64,000 bases of DNA from contig NZ_KB849574.1 of NCBI RefSeq assembly GCF_000368625.1, positions 496,001 to 560,000 of the forward strand, written 5' to 3'. The position numbers and the translations under genes were made by a program. This document shows positions 1-8,204 of this stretch, in pieces (within the stretch, counting starts at the first letter, position 1; each line of letters starts with the position of its first letter). Source of the DNA: Acinetobacter schindleri CIP 107287. Lineage in GTDB: Bacteria; Pseudomonadota; Gammaproteobacteria; Pseudomonadales; Moraxellaceae. The notes below the pieces were generated by a model. It saw nothing but the letters and a program-made list of their open reading frames with translations, did no database searches and was not told the DNA's origin.

Positions 1-1
1 T

Positions 2-1702
2 GGCATGTGGTGGCGCTTTACCGAGCAATATCTGGCTGGCACGATCGGTGCTGCCTCAGCGCGTACCTTATTGACCACTGCGATGGTAAATAACGGTCTG
101 GCTCTTGGTCAGGTTGCCAACATTCTTGACCAAGCTTCCCAGTGGCAGCGCTTTAACCAGAACCTAATCATGACCATGATCGACCATATGACCCAAGGTG
201 TCAGTGTCGTCGATGAAAACATGTGTCTGGTGGCCTGGAACAATCAGTATCTGAAGCTGTTTGATTATCCAAAAGATATTGTCTATGTTGGTTGCCCGAT
301 CGCTGACCTGATTCGTTATAACGCCGAGCGCGGTGAATGTGGGCCGGGTTCGGTCGAAGAACATGTGCGTAAACGGATTCACTGGATGCAGGTCGGTAGT
401 GCACATGAATTCGAGCGGATCCGTAAAGATGGCCGTGTGATTCAGATGCGTGGTAATCCGATTGAAGGCGGTGGTTTTGTTACGACCTTTGCGGATATTA
501 CCGCCTTCCGTGAAAATGAAGCCGTACTGGAAGCACGTGTGCGTGATCGTACCCAGCAGCTTGCGGATGCCTTGTCCGAACAGCAATTGGCTCGTGAACA
601 GGCAGACAAGGCGAATATGTCCAAAAGCCGCTTTATTGCAGCAGCCAGTCATGACCTGTTACAGCCGATGCATGCAGCACGTCTGTTCAGTACGGCACTG
701 GAACAAAGTGTGCAAAGCGAAGAAGATCGCAAGACCTTACAGCAGCTGGACCGTGCCTTGTATGGTGCAGAAAGCATGCTTTCTGCCCTGCTGGATATTG
801 CCCGTCTGGAAGGTGGAACGATTCAGCCGAAGCGTCAAGCTTATCCATTGCATGATCTGCTCAGTGATCTGGAATTGCAATTCAAGTCGATTGCAGCCCA
901 GCGTGGCATCAAGTTCAGTGTGCATGATGCGCAGTTCTGGATTGATACTGATCCACAATGGATTCGCCGGATTATCCAGAATTTTGTCAGCAATGCGCTC
1001 CGTTATACCGCCAGCGGTAAAGTGATTGTGGGTGTACTGCGCTCCAGCAGCAAACCGAATCATATCCGTATTGGCGTATGGGATACCGGGCCGGGTATTG
1101 CCGAAGAACAGCGGATCAAGCTGTTCCAGGAATTTGAGCGTTGTGGTCATACCTCTCCGTGGGGTGAACAAGGTTTGGGGCTGGGTCTGGCGATTGTGCA
1201 GCGTATGACCAGCATGCTGGACTATCCGGTACACGTCTACTCTGAATATGGCAAAGGCTCCTGCTTCATGATTGAAGTACCGCTCACTGAGGCACCAAAA
1301 GTTGTGGCAGCTCCAGTGCAGGCAGTACCGCTGAAGTCCAAAGCCTTTAAAGTGCTGTGTCTGGACAATGATGAAACCATTCTGGAAGGTATGTCGACCT
1401 TGCTGACCAAATGGGGATATCAGGTATTTAAAGCTACAGAGCCTGAACAGGCACAGGAGATGATTGAACAGGAAAATATTCAGGTCTGGCTGGTGGATCA
1501 GCATTTGAATCATGACCAACGCGGTCTGGACTTTATCGTAGATAATCGTAAGCCAAATGTACCGGTTGCCTTGATCACTGCGGATTCTGATCCTGAACTG
1601 CCACAGCAGCTTAAGGAACTGAATATTGTGCTGCTGAAGAAACCGCTGAAACCTGCTTCATTACGTTCATGGCTATCGGGTTTAAAAATTTCAGACAGTT
1701 AA
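2..1702 (+). CDS. crbS: CrbS/MxtR-like hybrid sensor histidine kinase, 5'-truncated by window edge
   Basis: The gene is open at the left edge; about 566 C-terminal residues are visible. In order: a linker, a PAS domain (about residues 55-160), a short coiled coil, a HisKA domain with the phospho-accepting His in SHDLLQP (about 216), an HATPase domain (N box around FVSNALRYT, G boxes DTGPGIAE and GLGLGLAIV), and a C-terminal receiver (about 446-560) with LVDQHL and KKPLKP. The family normally carries an N-terminal sodium:solute-symporter domain; only its end could lie here. This architecture is that of CrbS (MxtR), the sensor of the acetate switch. The LuxR-type regulator at 2942-3592 and acs at 9533-11476 fit that role. 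The symbol is inferred from architecture and context. Confidence 0.85.
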   Translation, partial: GMWWRFTEQYLAGTIGAASARTLLTTAMVNNGLALGQVANILDQASQWQRFNQNLIMTMIDHMTQGVSVVDENMCLVAWNNQYLKLFDYPKDIVYVGCPIADLIRYNAERGECGPGSVEEHVRKRIHWMQVGSAHEFERIRKDGRVIQMRGNPIEGGGFVTTFADITAFRENEAVLEARVRDRTQQLADALSEQQLAREQADKANMSKSRFIAAASHDLLQPMHAARLFSTALEQSVQSEEDRKTLQQLDRALYGAESMLSALLDIARLEGGTIQPKRQAYPLHDLLSDLELQFKSIAAQRGIKFSVHDAQFWIDTDPQWIRRIIQNFVSNALRYTASGKVIVGVLRSSSKPNHIRIGVWDTGPGIAEEQRIKLFQEFERCGHTSPWGEQGLGLGLAIVQRMTSMLDYPVHVYSEYGKGSCFMIEVPLTEAPKVVAAPVQAVPLKSKAFKVLCLDNDETILEGMSTLLTKWGYQVFKATEPEQAQEMIEQENIQVWLVDQHLNHDQRGLDFIVDNRKPNVPVALITADSDPELPQQLKELNIVLLKKPLKPASLRSWLSGLKISDS

Positions 1703-2116
1703 GTGATTATGGTTTCGATAAGTGCCTGTTTTACCGTTTAAAGCAGGCACTTTTTATATTAAATGTCACAAAAAATTTCAATATTTGCATGATTTTTAAG
1801 CGCATGTGCCAAAAATATCAGAATCAGGCTAAAAATCCTTACATCAATTGACCAAAAACATCATTTTAAAAATCGCTATGGCAAAACTTCACCATTCCTG
1901 ACGTGAACCTGTGTGTACTTGGTTACAATATTGTAAGTTATTATTTTATATAAACTAATATAGGATTAACTTGATTGTTCGAACTTTAGTCGTATTTTTT
2001 CATGCCCCTATTTCGCTCTAAAAATATGACTTAGAAACGATCAGTATCTATTCATGCCTATATTCTTCATCCGCATGTCAGCTGATCATTTATTACTGCA
2101 TAAAGGATGACTAATC
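1703..2116. other. Gene-free spacer with a 14-bp palindrome
   Basis: This 414-nt AT-rich spacer holds the kinase terminator and the promoter region of the next gene. A perfect 14-bp palindrome, TTACAATATTGTAA, lies at 1923-1936. AAAGGATG just before the ATG at 2117 serves as ribosome-binding site. I see no coding potential. Confidence 0.6.
1721..1756 (+). terminator. Rho-independent terminator after the sensor kinase
   Basis: Arms AGTGCCTG (1721-1728) and CAGGCACT (1744-1751) enclose a short loop, and a T run follows at once. It lies 19 nt after the kinase stop codon. Confidence 0.85.
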
Positions 2117-2878
2117 ATGAGCTTAGACGCTATTACTGAGATCAATCAGAGCCGACAGTTTCATCGTCAATACGGTGCCAATGCCATGCTGCCGGCAATC
2201 GACTGGAATAATCTGTTTAAGTACAGCAAACTTGATCCTGCTCAAATTGAAGCGCTAGAAACCCTGTATCAATCTGCAGTTCCTCTCGCCCTACAGGTAT
2301 TTGATGAGCTGCACTTTGATGTGTTTGAGCCTTTTGCCTATAAACCGCAAGGTCTGGGGCTGTTCGAGCGTCTGGCAGAGCAGGAGTCGAAGCTGATTCA
2401 GTCTCTGGAAACCGAAGCTGCAGATTTAAGTGAAGATACCCGTCATCAGATCTGGAGCATGTTATTGCGCGGTGGTGCGGTACTGGTATTTAAAGCATGG
2501 TTGGCCAAGGTTAAAACTGGCGATGATCAGCTGGATACCTCACAGTTTGATGAACTTTCTGAACTGCTCTTTATTAAAACCTCACCAATTGAGCTGGCAG
2601 AGCGCCTACGTGTCGATCCAAATTCAGAACAGGATCATATCTTTCTGATGTACGGCAATGATGTTTACCTGGATCGCTTTAATAGCCTGGAAACGGCTGC
2701 GCTGTTTGTCGACCTGGGTGTGTATGATGCAGCTTTTCTGAGTCTGCGTGATGACCGTGTTGCTGAATACCTGATGTCAAAAGGCTATGTGACTCAGGAA
2801 CAGATTGATGAACTGCAATGTGCCTTGAACCCGCTGTTCTGTGCGGACCTTACGCCAAAACAGGATTGTATCGCCTAA
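2117..2878 (+). CDS. Hypothetical protein between the CrbS- and CrbR-like genes
   Basis: This encodes 253 residues that I cannot assign to a family. It is acidic, predicted mostly helical and soluble, with no signal peptide or membrane segment. It has two Cys near the C terminus and long Leu/Ala-rich helices in the middle. The start is supported by AAAGGATG 10 nt upstream. It lies between a sensor kinase and its probable response regulator, separated from both by terminators, so it is a single-gene unit. The position suggests, but does not show, a link to acetate or C2 signalling. Codon use looks like that of its neighbours, and the gene appears intact. Confidence 0.8.
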   Translation: MSLDAITEINQSRQFHRQYGANAMLPAIDWNNLFKYSKLDPAQIEALETLYQSAVPLALQVFDELHFDVFEPFAYKPQGLGLFERLAEQESKLIQSLETEAADLSEDTRHQIWSMLLRGGAVLVFKAWLAKVKTGDDQLDTSQFDELSELLFIKTSPIELAERLRVDPNSEQDHIFLMYGNDVYLDRFNSLETAALFVDLGVYDAAFLSLRDDRVAEYLMSKGYVTQEQIDELQCALNPLFCADLTPKQDCIA

Positions 2879-2899
2879 AAGCAGATATTCAAGCCATAA

Positions 2900-2926
2900 A
2901 AAAAGACCTCTGCGGAGGTCTTTTTT
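2900..2926. terminator. Bidirectional terminator between convergent genes
   Basis: AGACCTC (2904-2910) and GAGGTCT (2915-2921) flank a 4-nt loop, with an A run on the left and a T run on the right. It can therefore end transcription from both the 2117-2878 gene and the convergent regulator gene. Confidence 0.9.
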
Positions 2927-2941
2927 GTCGCTTCGAAAAGC

Positions 2942-3592
2942 TTAGATTTTCTTTTCTTCAATATTCAGCGCATTGATCGCCAAGACAGCCTGGGTACGGT
3001 TCTGTACGCCAAGCTTACGGAAGATCGCCGTCACATGGGCTTTAATGGTTGCTTCTGATACATCCAGTTCATAAGCAATCTGCTTGTTCAGCAAACCTTC
3101 TGCCACCATCATCAATACGCGGAACTGTTGTGGGGTCAATGACTGAATACGTTCGGCCAGTGCAGTTTCATCAGCCGCACGCGGATCAAAGTTCATATTG
3201 GCGGGCAGATTTGGCGGTAACCAGATTTCGCCTTCCAGTACTTCACGAATCGCTTCACCAATATGGCTTGGATGTGCTGATTTTGGAATATAACCCATCG
3301 CACCATGTGCAATTGCGCGTTGAATGATGCTGACTTCTTCGTGAGCCGATACCACAATAATTGGAAGCGAAGGATATTGGGCACGGACATGCACCAATGC
3401 AGAAAAGCCGGAAGCACCCGGTAAATTCAGATCCAGCAGCACAAGATCAGGTTCAGGACCATTTTCCAGGCGTTCATAAAATTCATTGACTGCTGCAGTT
3501 TCATGAATTTGTGCTTGCGGTAAGCTATAACGAACGGCTTGAATTAAAGCATGACGAAACAGTGGATGATCATCAACGATTAAAATATTCAT
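2942..3592 (-). CDS. crbR: LuxR/NarL-family response regulator (CrbR/ErdR-like)
   Basis: The product is 216 residues. The N-terminal receiver has the acidic pair D7-D8, the phospho-acceptor Asp at about 54 (LLDLNLPG) and the conserved Lys in YIPKS. The C-terminal LuxR-type helix-turn-helix (about 146-210) contains LTPQQFRVL, NKQIAYEL and ATIKAHV. Family members of this type pair with the sensor found at 2-1702 and activate acs (acetyl-CoA synthetase), which lies 6 kb away. Here kinase and regulator are not in one operon: they are convergent, with an unknown gene between. Assignment as a NarL-type regulator is sure; CrbR is inferred from the sensor type and from acs. Confidence 0.9.
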   Translation of the reverse strand: MNILIVDDHPLFRHALIQAVRYSLPQAQIHETAAVNEFYERLENGPEPDLVLLDLNLPGASGFSALVHVRAQYPSLPIIVVSAHEEVSIIQRAIAHGAMGYIPKSAHPSHIGEAIREVLEGEIWLPPNLPANMNFDPRAADETALAERIQSLTPQQFRVLMMVAEGLLNKQIAYELDVSEATIKAHVTAIFRKLGVQNRTQAVLAINALNIEEKKI

Positions 3593-3966
3593 AGGACGTG
3601 AGAGAGATCTTGTGCACGGTAGCTTATATTCTACCTGTAGTCGGTAGGTCAGCGATATGCAAGACTGTACAATTTTTAAAAATAATATCCAGTTTCGTTA
3701 CATAAATTCTAAAATATCGGTATTTCACTAATTATTTAATTCTCATCATTTTTTTGTATATACATTATTAGCTGACTAAAATGCTTATTCTTATTCAATA
3801 TAAGTCAAAATATCAATGTATTAGTGGTGATTGGCTTTCCAAAAAGCAAATATTTCAGTTATATCTCAAATTTAGATAACTTTTCAGCTTTTCCTTATTT
3901 TACACCCATGAGCGCATTTTGGATTAATAGGCTCATTCCGAGACTAACCCGTTTTTAGGTTCCAAA
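3593..3966. other. Divergent intergenic region crbR-like / msuE-like
   Basis: This 374-nt AT-rich region must hold promoters for both flanking genes. Near the msuE-like gene are an inverted repeat (ATGAGC at 3908-3913, GCTCAT at 3931-3936) and a small AACC/GGTT hairpin overlapping the AGGTT ribosome-binding site. I found no convincing sigma-54 element (TGGC-N-GC), although sfn/msu genes elsewhere often use one. Confidence 0.5.
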
Positions 3967-4701
3967 ATGTCAAATCAAGATCTACAAAAGCCGCTCAATA
4001 TCGTTGCCGTTTCTGGTGGTTTAAATCATCCTTCTAAAACTGAAGCGCTGGTACAAGCGATTATTGATGAGCTGGGTGAAGCCACACCTATCAATGTACA
4101 TTTCATTAAATTCAGTGAAATTGGTCAGTTACTGGGTGGCGCAATCTACCGTAACCAGTTACCGCAACGCGTTCAGGATGATTTGGCAGCTGTAGAAGCA
4201 GCGGATGCACTGATCGTTGGCACTCCAGTTTACCGTGCCTCTTTCACTGGCCTGTTCAAACACTTCTTCGACTTTGTAGAGCAAACGGCGCTGGTCGATG
4301 TTCCTGTCCTGTTAGCAGCATCCGGTGGCAGTGACCGTCATGCACTGGTGCTTGAACATCAATTACGTCCATTATTCAGTTTCTTTCAGGCACAAACATT
4401 ACCAATTGGTGTGTACGCAACGGATCGTGACTTCACACCTGAATATACCATTCACAGCGAACTGCTTCGCGCACGTATCACACTGGCTGTCGCACGTGCA
4501 TTACCAATCCTGGAATGGGCACCCGCCAAAGGTCAACGTGCTGAAGTGATTAAAGAAAAGTCTCAACAAGCCAACCAGAACCTGGGCATAAATAAACAGA
4601 TCGAACAGGAAGAAGTGCTGCCTTCAGCAGCGGTGCCTAGCCTGGATGCAGCGGAGTCTCGCTTACACAGCAAAAAAGCTCCAAAAACTCAAGTTGCTTA
4701 A
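3967..4701 (+). CDS. msuE: NAD(P)H-dependent FMN reductase, MsuE type
   Basis: The product is 244 residues with a flavodoxin-like NADPH-dependent FMN reductase fold: an early phosphate-binding loop (VSGGLNHPSKT, about 15-25), GTPVYRASFTG, and a long acidic C-terminal extension after about residue 190. Such enzymes supply reduced FMN to two-component flavin monooxygenases of sulfonate and sulfone catabolism. The next gene, 28 nt downstream, is exactly such a monooxygenase (sfnG), so the two probably form an operon and a functional pair in sulfur scavenging. MsuE versus SsuE cannot be told apart by eye; the sfnG neighbour favours MsuE. Confidence 0.85.
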   Translation: MSNQDLQKPLNIVAVSGGLNHPSKTEALVQAIIDELGEATPINVHFIKFSEIGQLLGGAIYRNQLPQRVQDDLAAVEAADALIVGTPVYRASFTGLFKHFFDFVEQTALVDVPVLLAASGGSDRHALVLEHQLRPLFSFFQAQTLPIGVYATDRDFTPEYTIHSELLRARITLAVARALPILEWAPAKGQRAEVIKEKSQQANQNLGINKQIEQEEVLPSAAVPSLDAAESRLHSKKAPKTQVA

Positions 4702-4729
4702 CGAAGAACTTCTTTAGAGGGTGAGAAGG

Positions 4730-5842
4730 ATGTCAAATAATAAACATATTACTTTTGCATATTGGGTTCCAAATGTGAGCGGTGGTCTGGTGGTGAGTAA
4801 CATCGAGCAGCGCACCGACTGGAGCTATGACTATAATGTACGTCTGGCACAGACAGCGGAAAAGGCTGGCTTTGACTATGCCCTGACCCAGATCCGTTTT
4901 ACTGCAGGCTATAACGCAGAAAATCAGCATGAATCAGTCAGTTTTAGCCACGGTATTCTGGCAAAGACTGAACGTTTGAAAGTCATCGCTGCGATTCTGC
5001 CAGGTCCATGGAAACCTGCGCTGGCTGCTAAACAGCTGGCAACCATCGATCACCTGACCAATGGCCGTATTGCAATTAATGTCGTAAGTGGCTGGTTCCG
5101 CGGTGAGTTTGATGCGATTGGTGAAGAATGGCCGGAGCATGACCAGCGCTATGCGCGTTCAGAAGAGTTTATTCGCAGTTTGAAAGGTGTGTGGACTCAA
5201 GATCATTTCAGTTTTGATGGCAAGTATTACCAGTTTAATGACTATAGCTTGAGTCCAAAGCCGGTACAGAAACCGCATATTGAAATTTTCCAGGGGGGCA
5301 GCTCCCGCGCTGCACGCGATATGGCTTCGCGTGTATCCGACTGGTACTTTACCAATGGCAACACACCTGAAGAACTGAAAAAACAGATTGATGATATCCG
5401 GGAAAAGGCCAAAGCCAACAATCACCAGGTGAAAATCGGTGTGAATGCCTTCGTTATTGCGCGCGATACTGAGGAAGAAGCACAAGCAGTACTGCAGGAA
5501 ATCGTTGCCAAGGCCAATGTCCAGGCAGTGAGATCTTTTAGTGATGCAACGCGGGAAGCAGGTGCAGCAACCGCAGAAGGTGAAGGTAACTGGGCCAAGT
5601 CTACTTTTGAAGATCTGGTTCAATACAATGACGGCTTCCGTACCAACCTGATTGGTACACCGCAGCAAATTGCTGAACGCATCATCGAACTGAAAAAAGT
5701 CGGTGTGGACCTAATTCTGTCTGGCTTCCTGCACTTTATTGAAGAAGTTGAATATTTTGGCCAAAAGGTCTTGCCTTTGGTCCGTGAACTTGAAGCACAA
5801 CAGGCAACAGCTGTGCAACAAGAAGACGCTGAGCTCGTATAA
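4730..5842 (+). CDS. sfnG: Dimethylsulfone monooxygenase SfnG
   Basis: This is an FMNH2-dependent monooxygenase of the bacterial luciferase-like family, 370 residues. It converts dimethylsulfone to methanesulfinate, giving sulfur once Msu/Ssu enzymes act on the product. Signature stretches match SfnG rather than SsuD: FAYWVPNVSGGLVVS near the N terminus, ILPGPWKPALAAKQ, VNVVSGWFRGEF, FQGGSSRAARDMASR and ILSGFLHF near the end. The chosen ATG at 4730 follows GAGGGTGAGAAGG; an upstream in-frame GTG at 4721 lies inside that ribosome-binding site. It is probably cotranscribed with the FMN reductase. Confidence 0.92.
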   Translation: MSNNKHITFAYWVPNVSGGLVVSNIEQRTDWSYDYNVRLAQTAEKAGFDYALTQIRFTAGYNAENQHESVSFSHGILAKTERLKVIAAILPGPWKPALAAKQLATIDHLTNGRIAINVVSGWFRGEFDAIGEEWPEHDQRYARSEEFIRSLKGVWTQDHFSFDGKYYQFNDYSLSPKPVQKPHIEIFQGGSSRAARDMASRVSDWYFTNGNTPEELKKQIDDIREKAKANNHQVKIGVNAFVIARDTEEEAQAVLQEIVAKANVQAVRSFSDATREAGAATAEGEGNWAKSTFEDLVQYNDGFRTNLIGTPQQIAERIIELKKVGVDLILSGFLHFIEEVEYFGQKVLPLVRELEAQQATAVQQEDAELV

Positions 5843-5876
5843 GTATTCTAACAAATCTCAGCGCTTTCCATTCACT

Positions 5877-5907
5877 CCCCTAAGGCTCGGCTTAGGGGAT
5901 TTTTTTA
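5877..5907 (+). terminator. Terminator of the msuE-sfnG operon
   Basis: CCCCTAAG (5877-5884) pairs with CTTAGGGG (5891-5898) around a 6-nt loop, followed by a run of seven T. Confidence 0.92.
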
Positions 5908-6002
5908 TCTGGGCAGAAAACCAGGCAGTACAGTACAACGCTAGCCGGATTCTGTATTCCTCCCTACAATGTGATGCAATTGCAAGAATAGATGTTTTAA
6001 CT

Positions 6003-6623
6003 ATGTATACCGGTATTGTCCAAGGCCTTGAAAAGGTCGTCGAAATTCGCAAAGGCGATGGCTTTGTTACGATCATTGTCAGTGATCAGCAAGGTTTCTT
6101 TGCAGATGTGTTTATTGGTGCCAGTGTCGCAGTAAATGGTGTATGCCTGACCGTGACCACGATTGACCGTGAACAGCAACAGATTCATTTTGATATTTCT
6201 AATGTCACGCTTGAACTCACCACCTTAAAATCGCTTAAAGTCGGTGATGAAGTGAATATTGAACGTTCAGCAAAAGTGGGTGCGGAAAATGGCGGTCATA
6301 ATCTGTACGGACATATTGAAGGCACAGCTCAAGTCACTCAGATCGAGCGTCGCGGTGAAACCTTGCATATCGACCTGCAGATTCCAGCTGGCAATATCAA
6401 ATACTTTTTCCTAAAAGGTTTTATCGGACTGAATGGCTGCAGCCTAACGGTGAACTATGTTGATCGTGTCAAAAGTGAGATTTCGATTGACCTAATTCCA
6501 GAAACCCTACGCCTAACGACCTGGAAATCTGTTCAGGTTGGTGATGAAGTGAATTATGAAATTGACCAGATGACCCGAACTCTGGTAGATACGCTGGAAA
6601 ATATCCATCTCGCCAAAGGCTAA
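6003..6623 (+). CDS. ribE: Riboflavin synthase, alpha subunit
   Basis: The product is 206 residues and converts 6,7-dimethyl-8-ribityllumazine to riboflavin. The two internally repeated lumazine-binding barrels are visible: MYTGIVQG at the very N terminus with GASVAVNGVCLTVT, and the second half with GFIGLNGCSLTV and LIPETLRLTTW. The ATG at 6003 starts the canonical N terminus; the upstream open frame is spurious. The gene stands alone, not in a rib operon, right after two flavin-dependent sulfur genes and before a FAD-dependent photolyase. It may be a second copy beside the biosynthetic ribE elsewhere. There is no FMN riboswitch in the short leader. Confidence 0.88.
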   Translation: MYTGIVQGLEKVVEIRKGDGFVTIIVSDQQGFFADVFIGASVAVNGVCLTVTTIDREQQQIHFDISNVTLELTTLKSLKVGDEVNIERSAKVGAENGGHNLYGHIEGTAQVTQIERRGETLHIDLQIPAGNIKYFFLKGFIGLNGCSLTVNYVDRVKSEISIDLIPETLRLTTWKSVQVGDEVNYEIDQMTRTLVDTLENIHLAKG

Positions 6624-6740
6624 TACCTTCAGAGCTGATAGTGACAAACTTCAGCTCCTATCACGTTAATATTTCTCTACTATTTCTGTTTGATCAGATT
6701 ATCTAGAATGCATGGCATCTTATTGGTTTAGAAAACTGTC

Positions 6741-8150
6741 ATGCATCTGATCTGGTTCCGGAATGACTTACGCCTTCATGACCACGCTGCCTTATGGCAT
6801 GCAGCACAAAGCAGGCAATGTCTGGCGCTGGTCATCCTGTCACCTGAACAATGGCAACTGCATCAGGATGCACCGATCAAGATCGACTTCTATCTGCGCC
6901 GGCTAAAAATCCTGAAACAGCAGCTAGAAGCATTGAATATCCCTCTTCTTATTTTAAATATTCCACTCTGGAAAGATATTTCAGAGCAGCTCTTGGCACT
7001 GTGCCAGCAATTTCAGATCAGCACCGTGCACTGCAATATCGAAACCGGGCTTAATGAGCAGCAGCGTGATCAGGCTGTCGAGCAATTATTGCAACAGCAT
7101 CAGATTAGTTGTGAATACTATGAAGATCGTACCCTGTTTCCTTTAGGTTCGATCCGCAATCAGAGCCAGCAGCCTTATCAGGTGTTTAGTGCATTTAAAA
7201 AGAAATGCTATGAACGGCTGCTTATCGATGTGCCTTCCTGTTATCCAGATATTGAAGTACAGCCCAAGCAAGCTATCGATATATCTCAATTTGATTTGAA
7301 TGTTTTCGCTCAAAATTATCAGCAAGAGACAGCCAACCCGTATTGGCCAGTTGAAGATAAACTCGCCTTTGAATTACTGAATGAATTTATCGCAGACCGG
7401 CTAAAGGATTATAAAACCGATCGGGATTTTCCAGCGATCAACGGTACCAGCCAGTTATCGCCGTATCTAAATATCGGTATTCTTTCAATCCGGGAATGTG
7501 TGCAGGCTTTATTCACCTCTTCTCAAGGTTATTTCCAGCTTGAAGATGTCGGTCAGCAGACCTGGCTGGATGAACTGCTCTGGCGTGAATTTTACCAGCA
7601 TACCCTGCACGATTTTCCTAAAGTGTCCAGACATCAGCCATTTAAGGAAAATACCAAGGCGATAGAATGGCGTGATGCTCCAGAAGATTTAGCTGCCTGG
7701 CAGCAAGGCCGGACGGGGATTCCGATTGTTGATGCTGGTATGCGCCAGCTGCTGGCAACGGGCTGGATGCATAACCGGGTACGTATGATTACTGCAATGT
7801 TTCTGAGCAAAAACCTGTTGATCGACTGGCGGCTGGGCGAAGCCTGGTTTATGCAACATCTGATTGATGGTGACCTAGCTGCTAACAATGGCGGCTGGCA
7901 ATGGTGTGCCTCGACCGGCATGGATGCAGCACCTTATTTCCGGATTTTTAATCCGGTGAATCAGTCACAGCGTTTCGATCCCAACGGCGACTATATCCGT
8001 GAATGGGTTCCAGAACTGGCACATCTGGATGCTAAAACCATTCATGAACCTTATGCCAAAAATCCAGATTTAGGGCTGCATTATCCAAAACCGATTGTCG
8101 ATTTAAAACAGTCCCGCGTCCGGGCAATTGAAGTATTTAAACAAATTTAA
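6741..8150 (+). CDS. phrB: Deoxyribodipyrimidine photolyase
   Basis: The product is 469 residues and repairs cyclobutane pyrimidine dimers using light and reduced FAD. The N-terminal antenna domain begins LIWFRNDLRLHDHAAL. The C-terminal FAD domain has WLDELLWREFY, PIVDAGMRQL, NRVRMITAMFL, NNGGWQWCASTGMDAAPYFRIF and the FDPNGDYIREWVPEL stretch, all diagnostic for class I photolyases. The length fits the E. coli enzyme (472). It follows ribE in the same direction after a 117-nt gap, so it probably has its own promoter. Confidence 0.95.
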   Translation: MHLIWFRNDLRLHDHAALWHAAQSRQCLALVILSPEQWQLHQDAPIKIDFYLRRLKILKQQLEALNIPLLILNIPLWKDISEQLLALCQQFQISTVHCNIETGLNEQQRDQAVEQLLQQHQISCEYYEDRTLFPLGSIRNQSQQPYQVFSAFKKKCYERLLIDVPSCYPDIEVQPKQAIDISQFDLNVFAQNYQQETANPYWPVEDKLAFELLNEFIADRLKDYKTDRDFPAINGTSQLSPYLNIGILSIRECVQALFTSSQGYFQLEDVGQQTWLDELLWREFYQHTLHDFPKVSRHQPFKENTKAIEWRDAPEDLAAWQQGRTGIPIVDAGMRQLLATGWMHNRVRMITAMFLSKNLLIDWRLGEAWFMQHLIDGDLAANNGGWQWCASTGMDAAPYFRIFNPVNQSQRFDPNGDYIREWVPELAHLDAKTIHEPYAKNPDLGLHYPKPIVDLKQSRVRAIEVFKQI

Positions 8151-8168
8151 GTCAAAATACTAACCAAT

Positions 8169-8194
8169 AAAAAGCCTCCAAATGGAAGCTTTTT
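8169..8194. terminator. Bidirectional terminator between phrB and the DszC-like gene
   Basis: AAAAAGCCTCC (8169-8179) and GGAAGCTTTTT (8184-8194) form an imperfect hairpin with A and T runs on the two sides, between convergent genes. Confidence 0.8.
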
Positions 8195-8204
8195 AAAAGA
8201 TGAA

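Noticed and set aside
3780-3966. Sigma-54 promoter for msuE-sfnG
   Set aside because: No GG/GC pair with proper spacing; the best partial match (TGGCTTTCC...) fails the -12 element.
5739-6002. N-terminal extension of the riboflavin synthase frame upstream of 6003
   Set aside because: It runs through the end of sfnG and a terminator; MYTGIVQG at 6003 is the canonical N terminus.
5906-6002. FMN riboswitch before ribE
   Set aside because: The leader is under 100 nt and lacks the conserved FMN aptamer segments.
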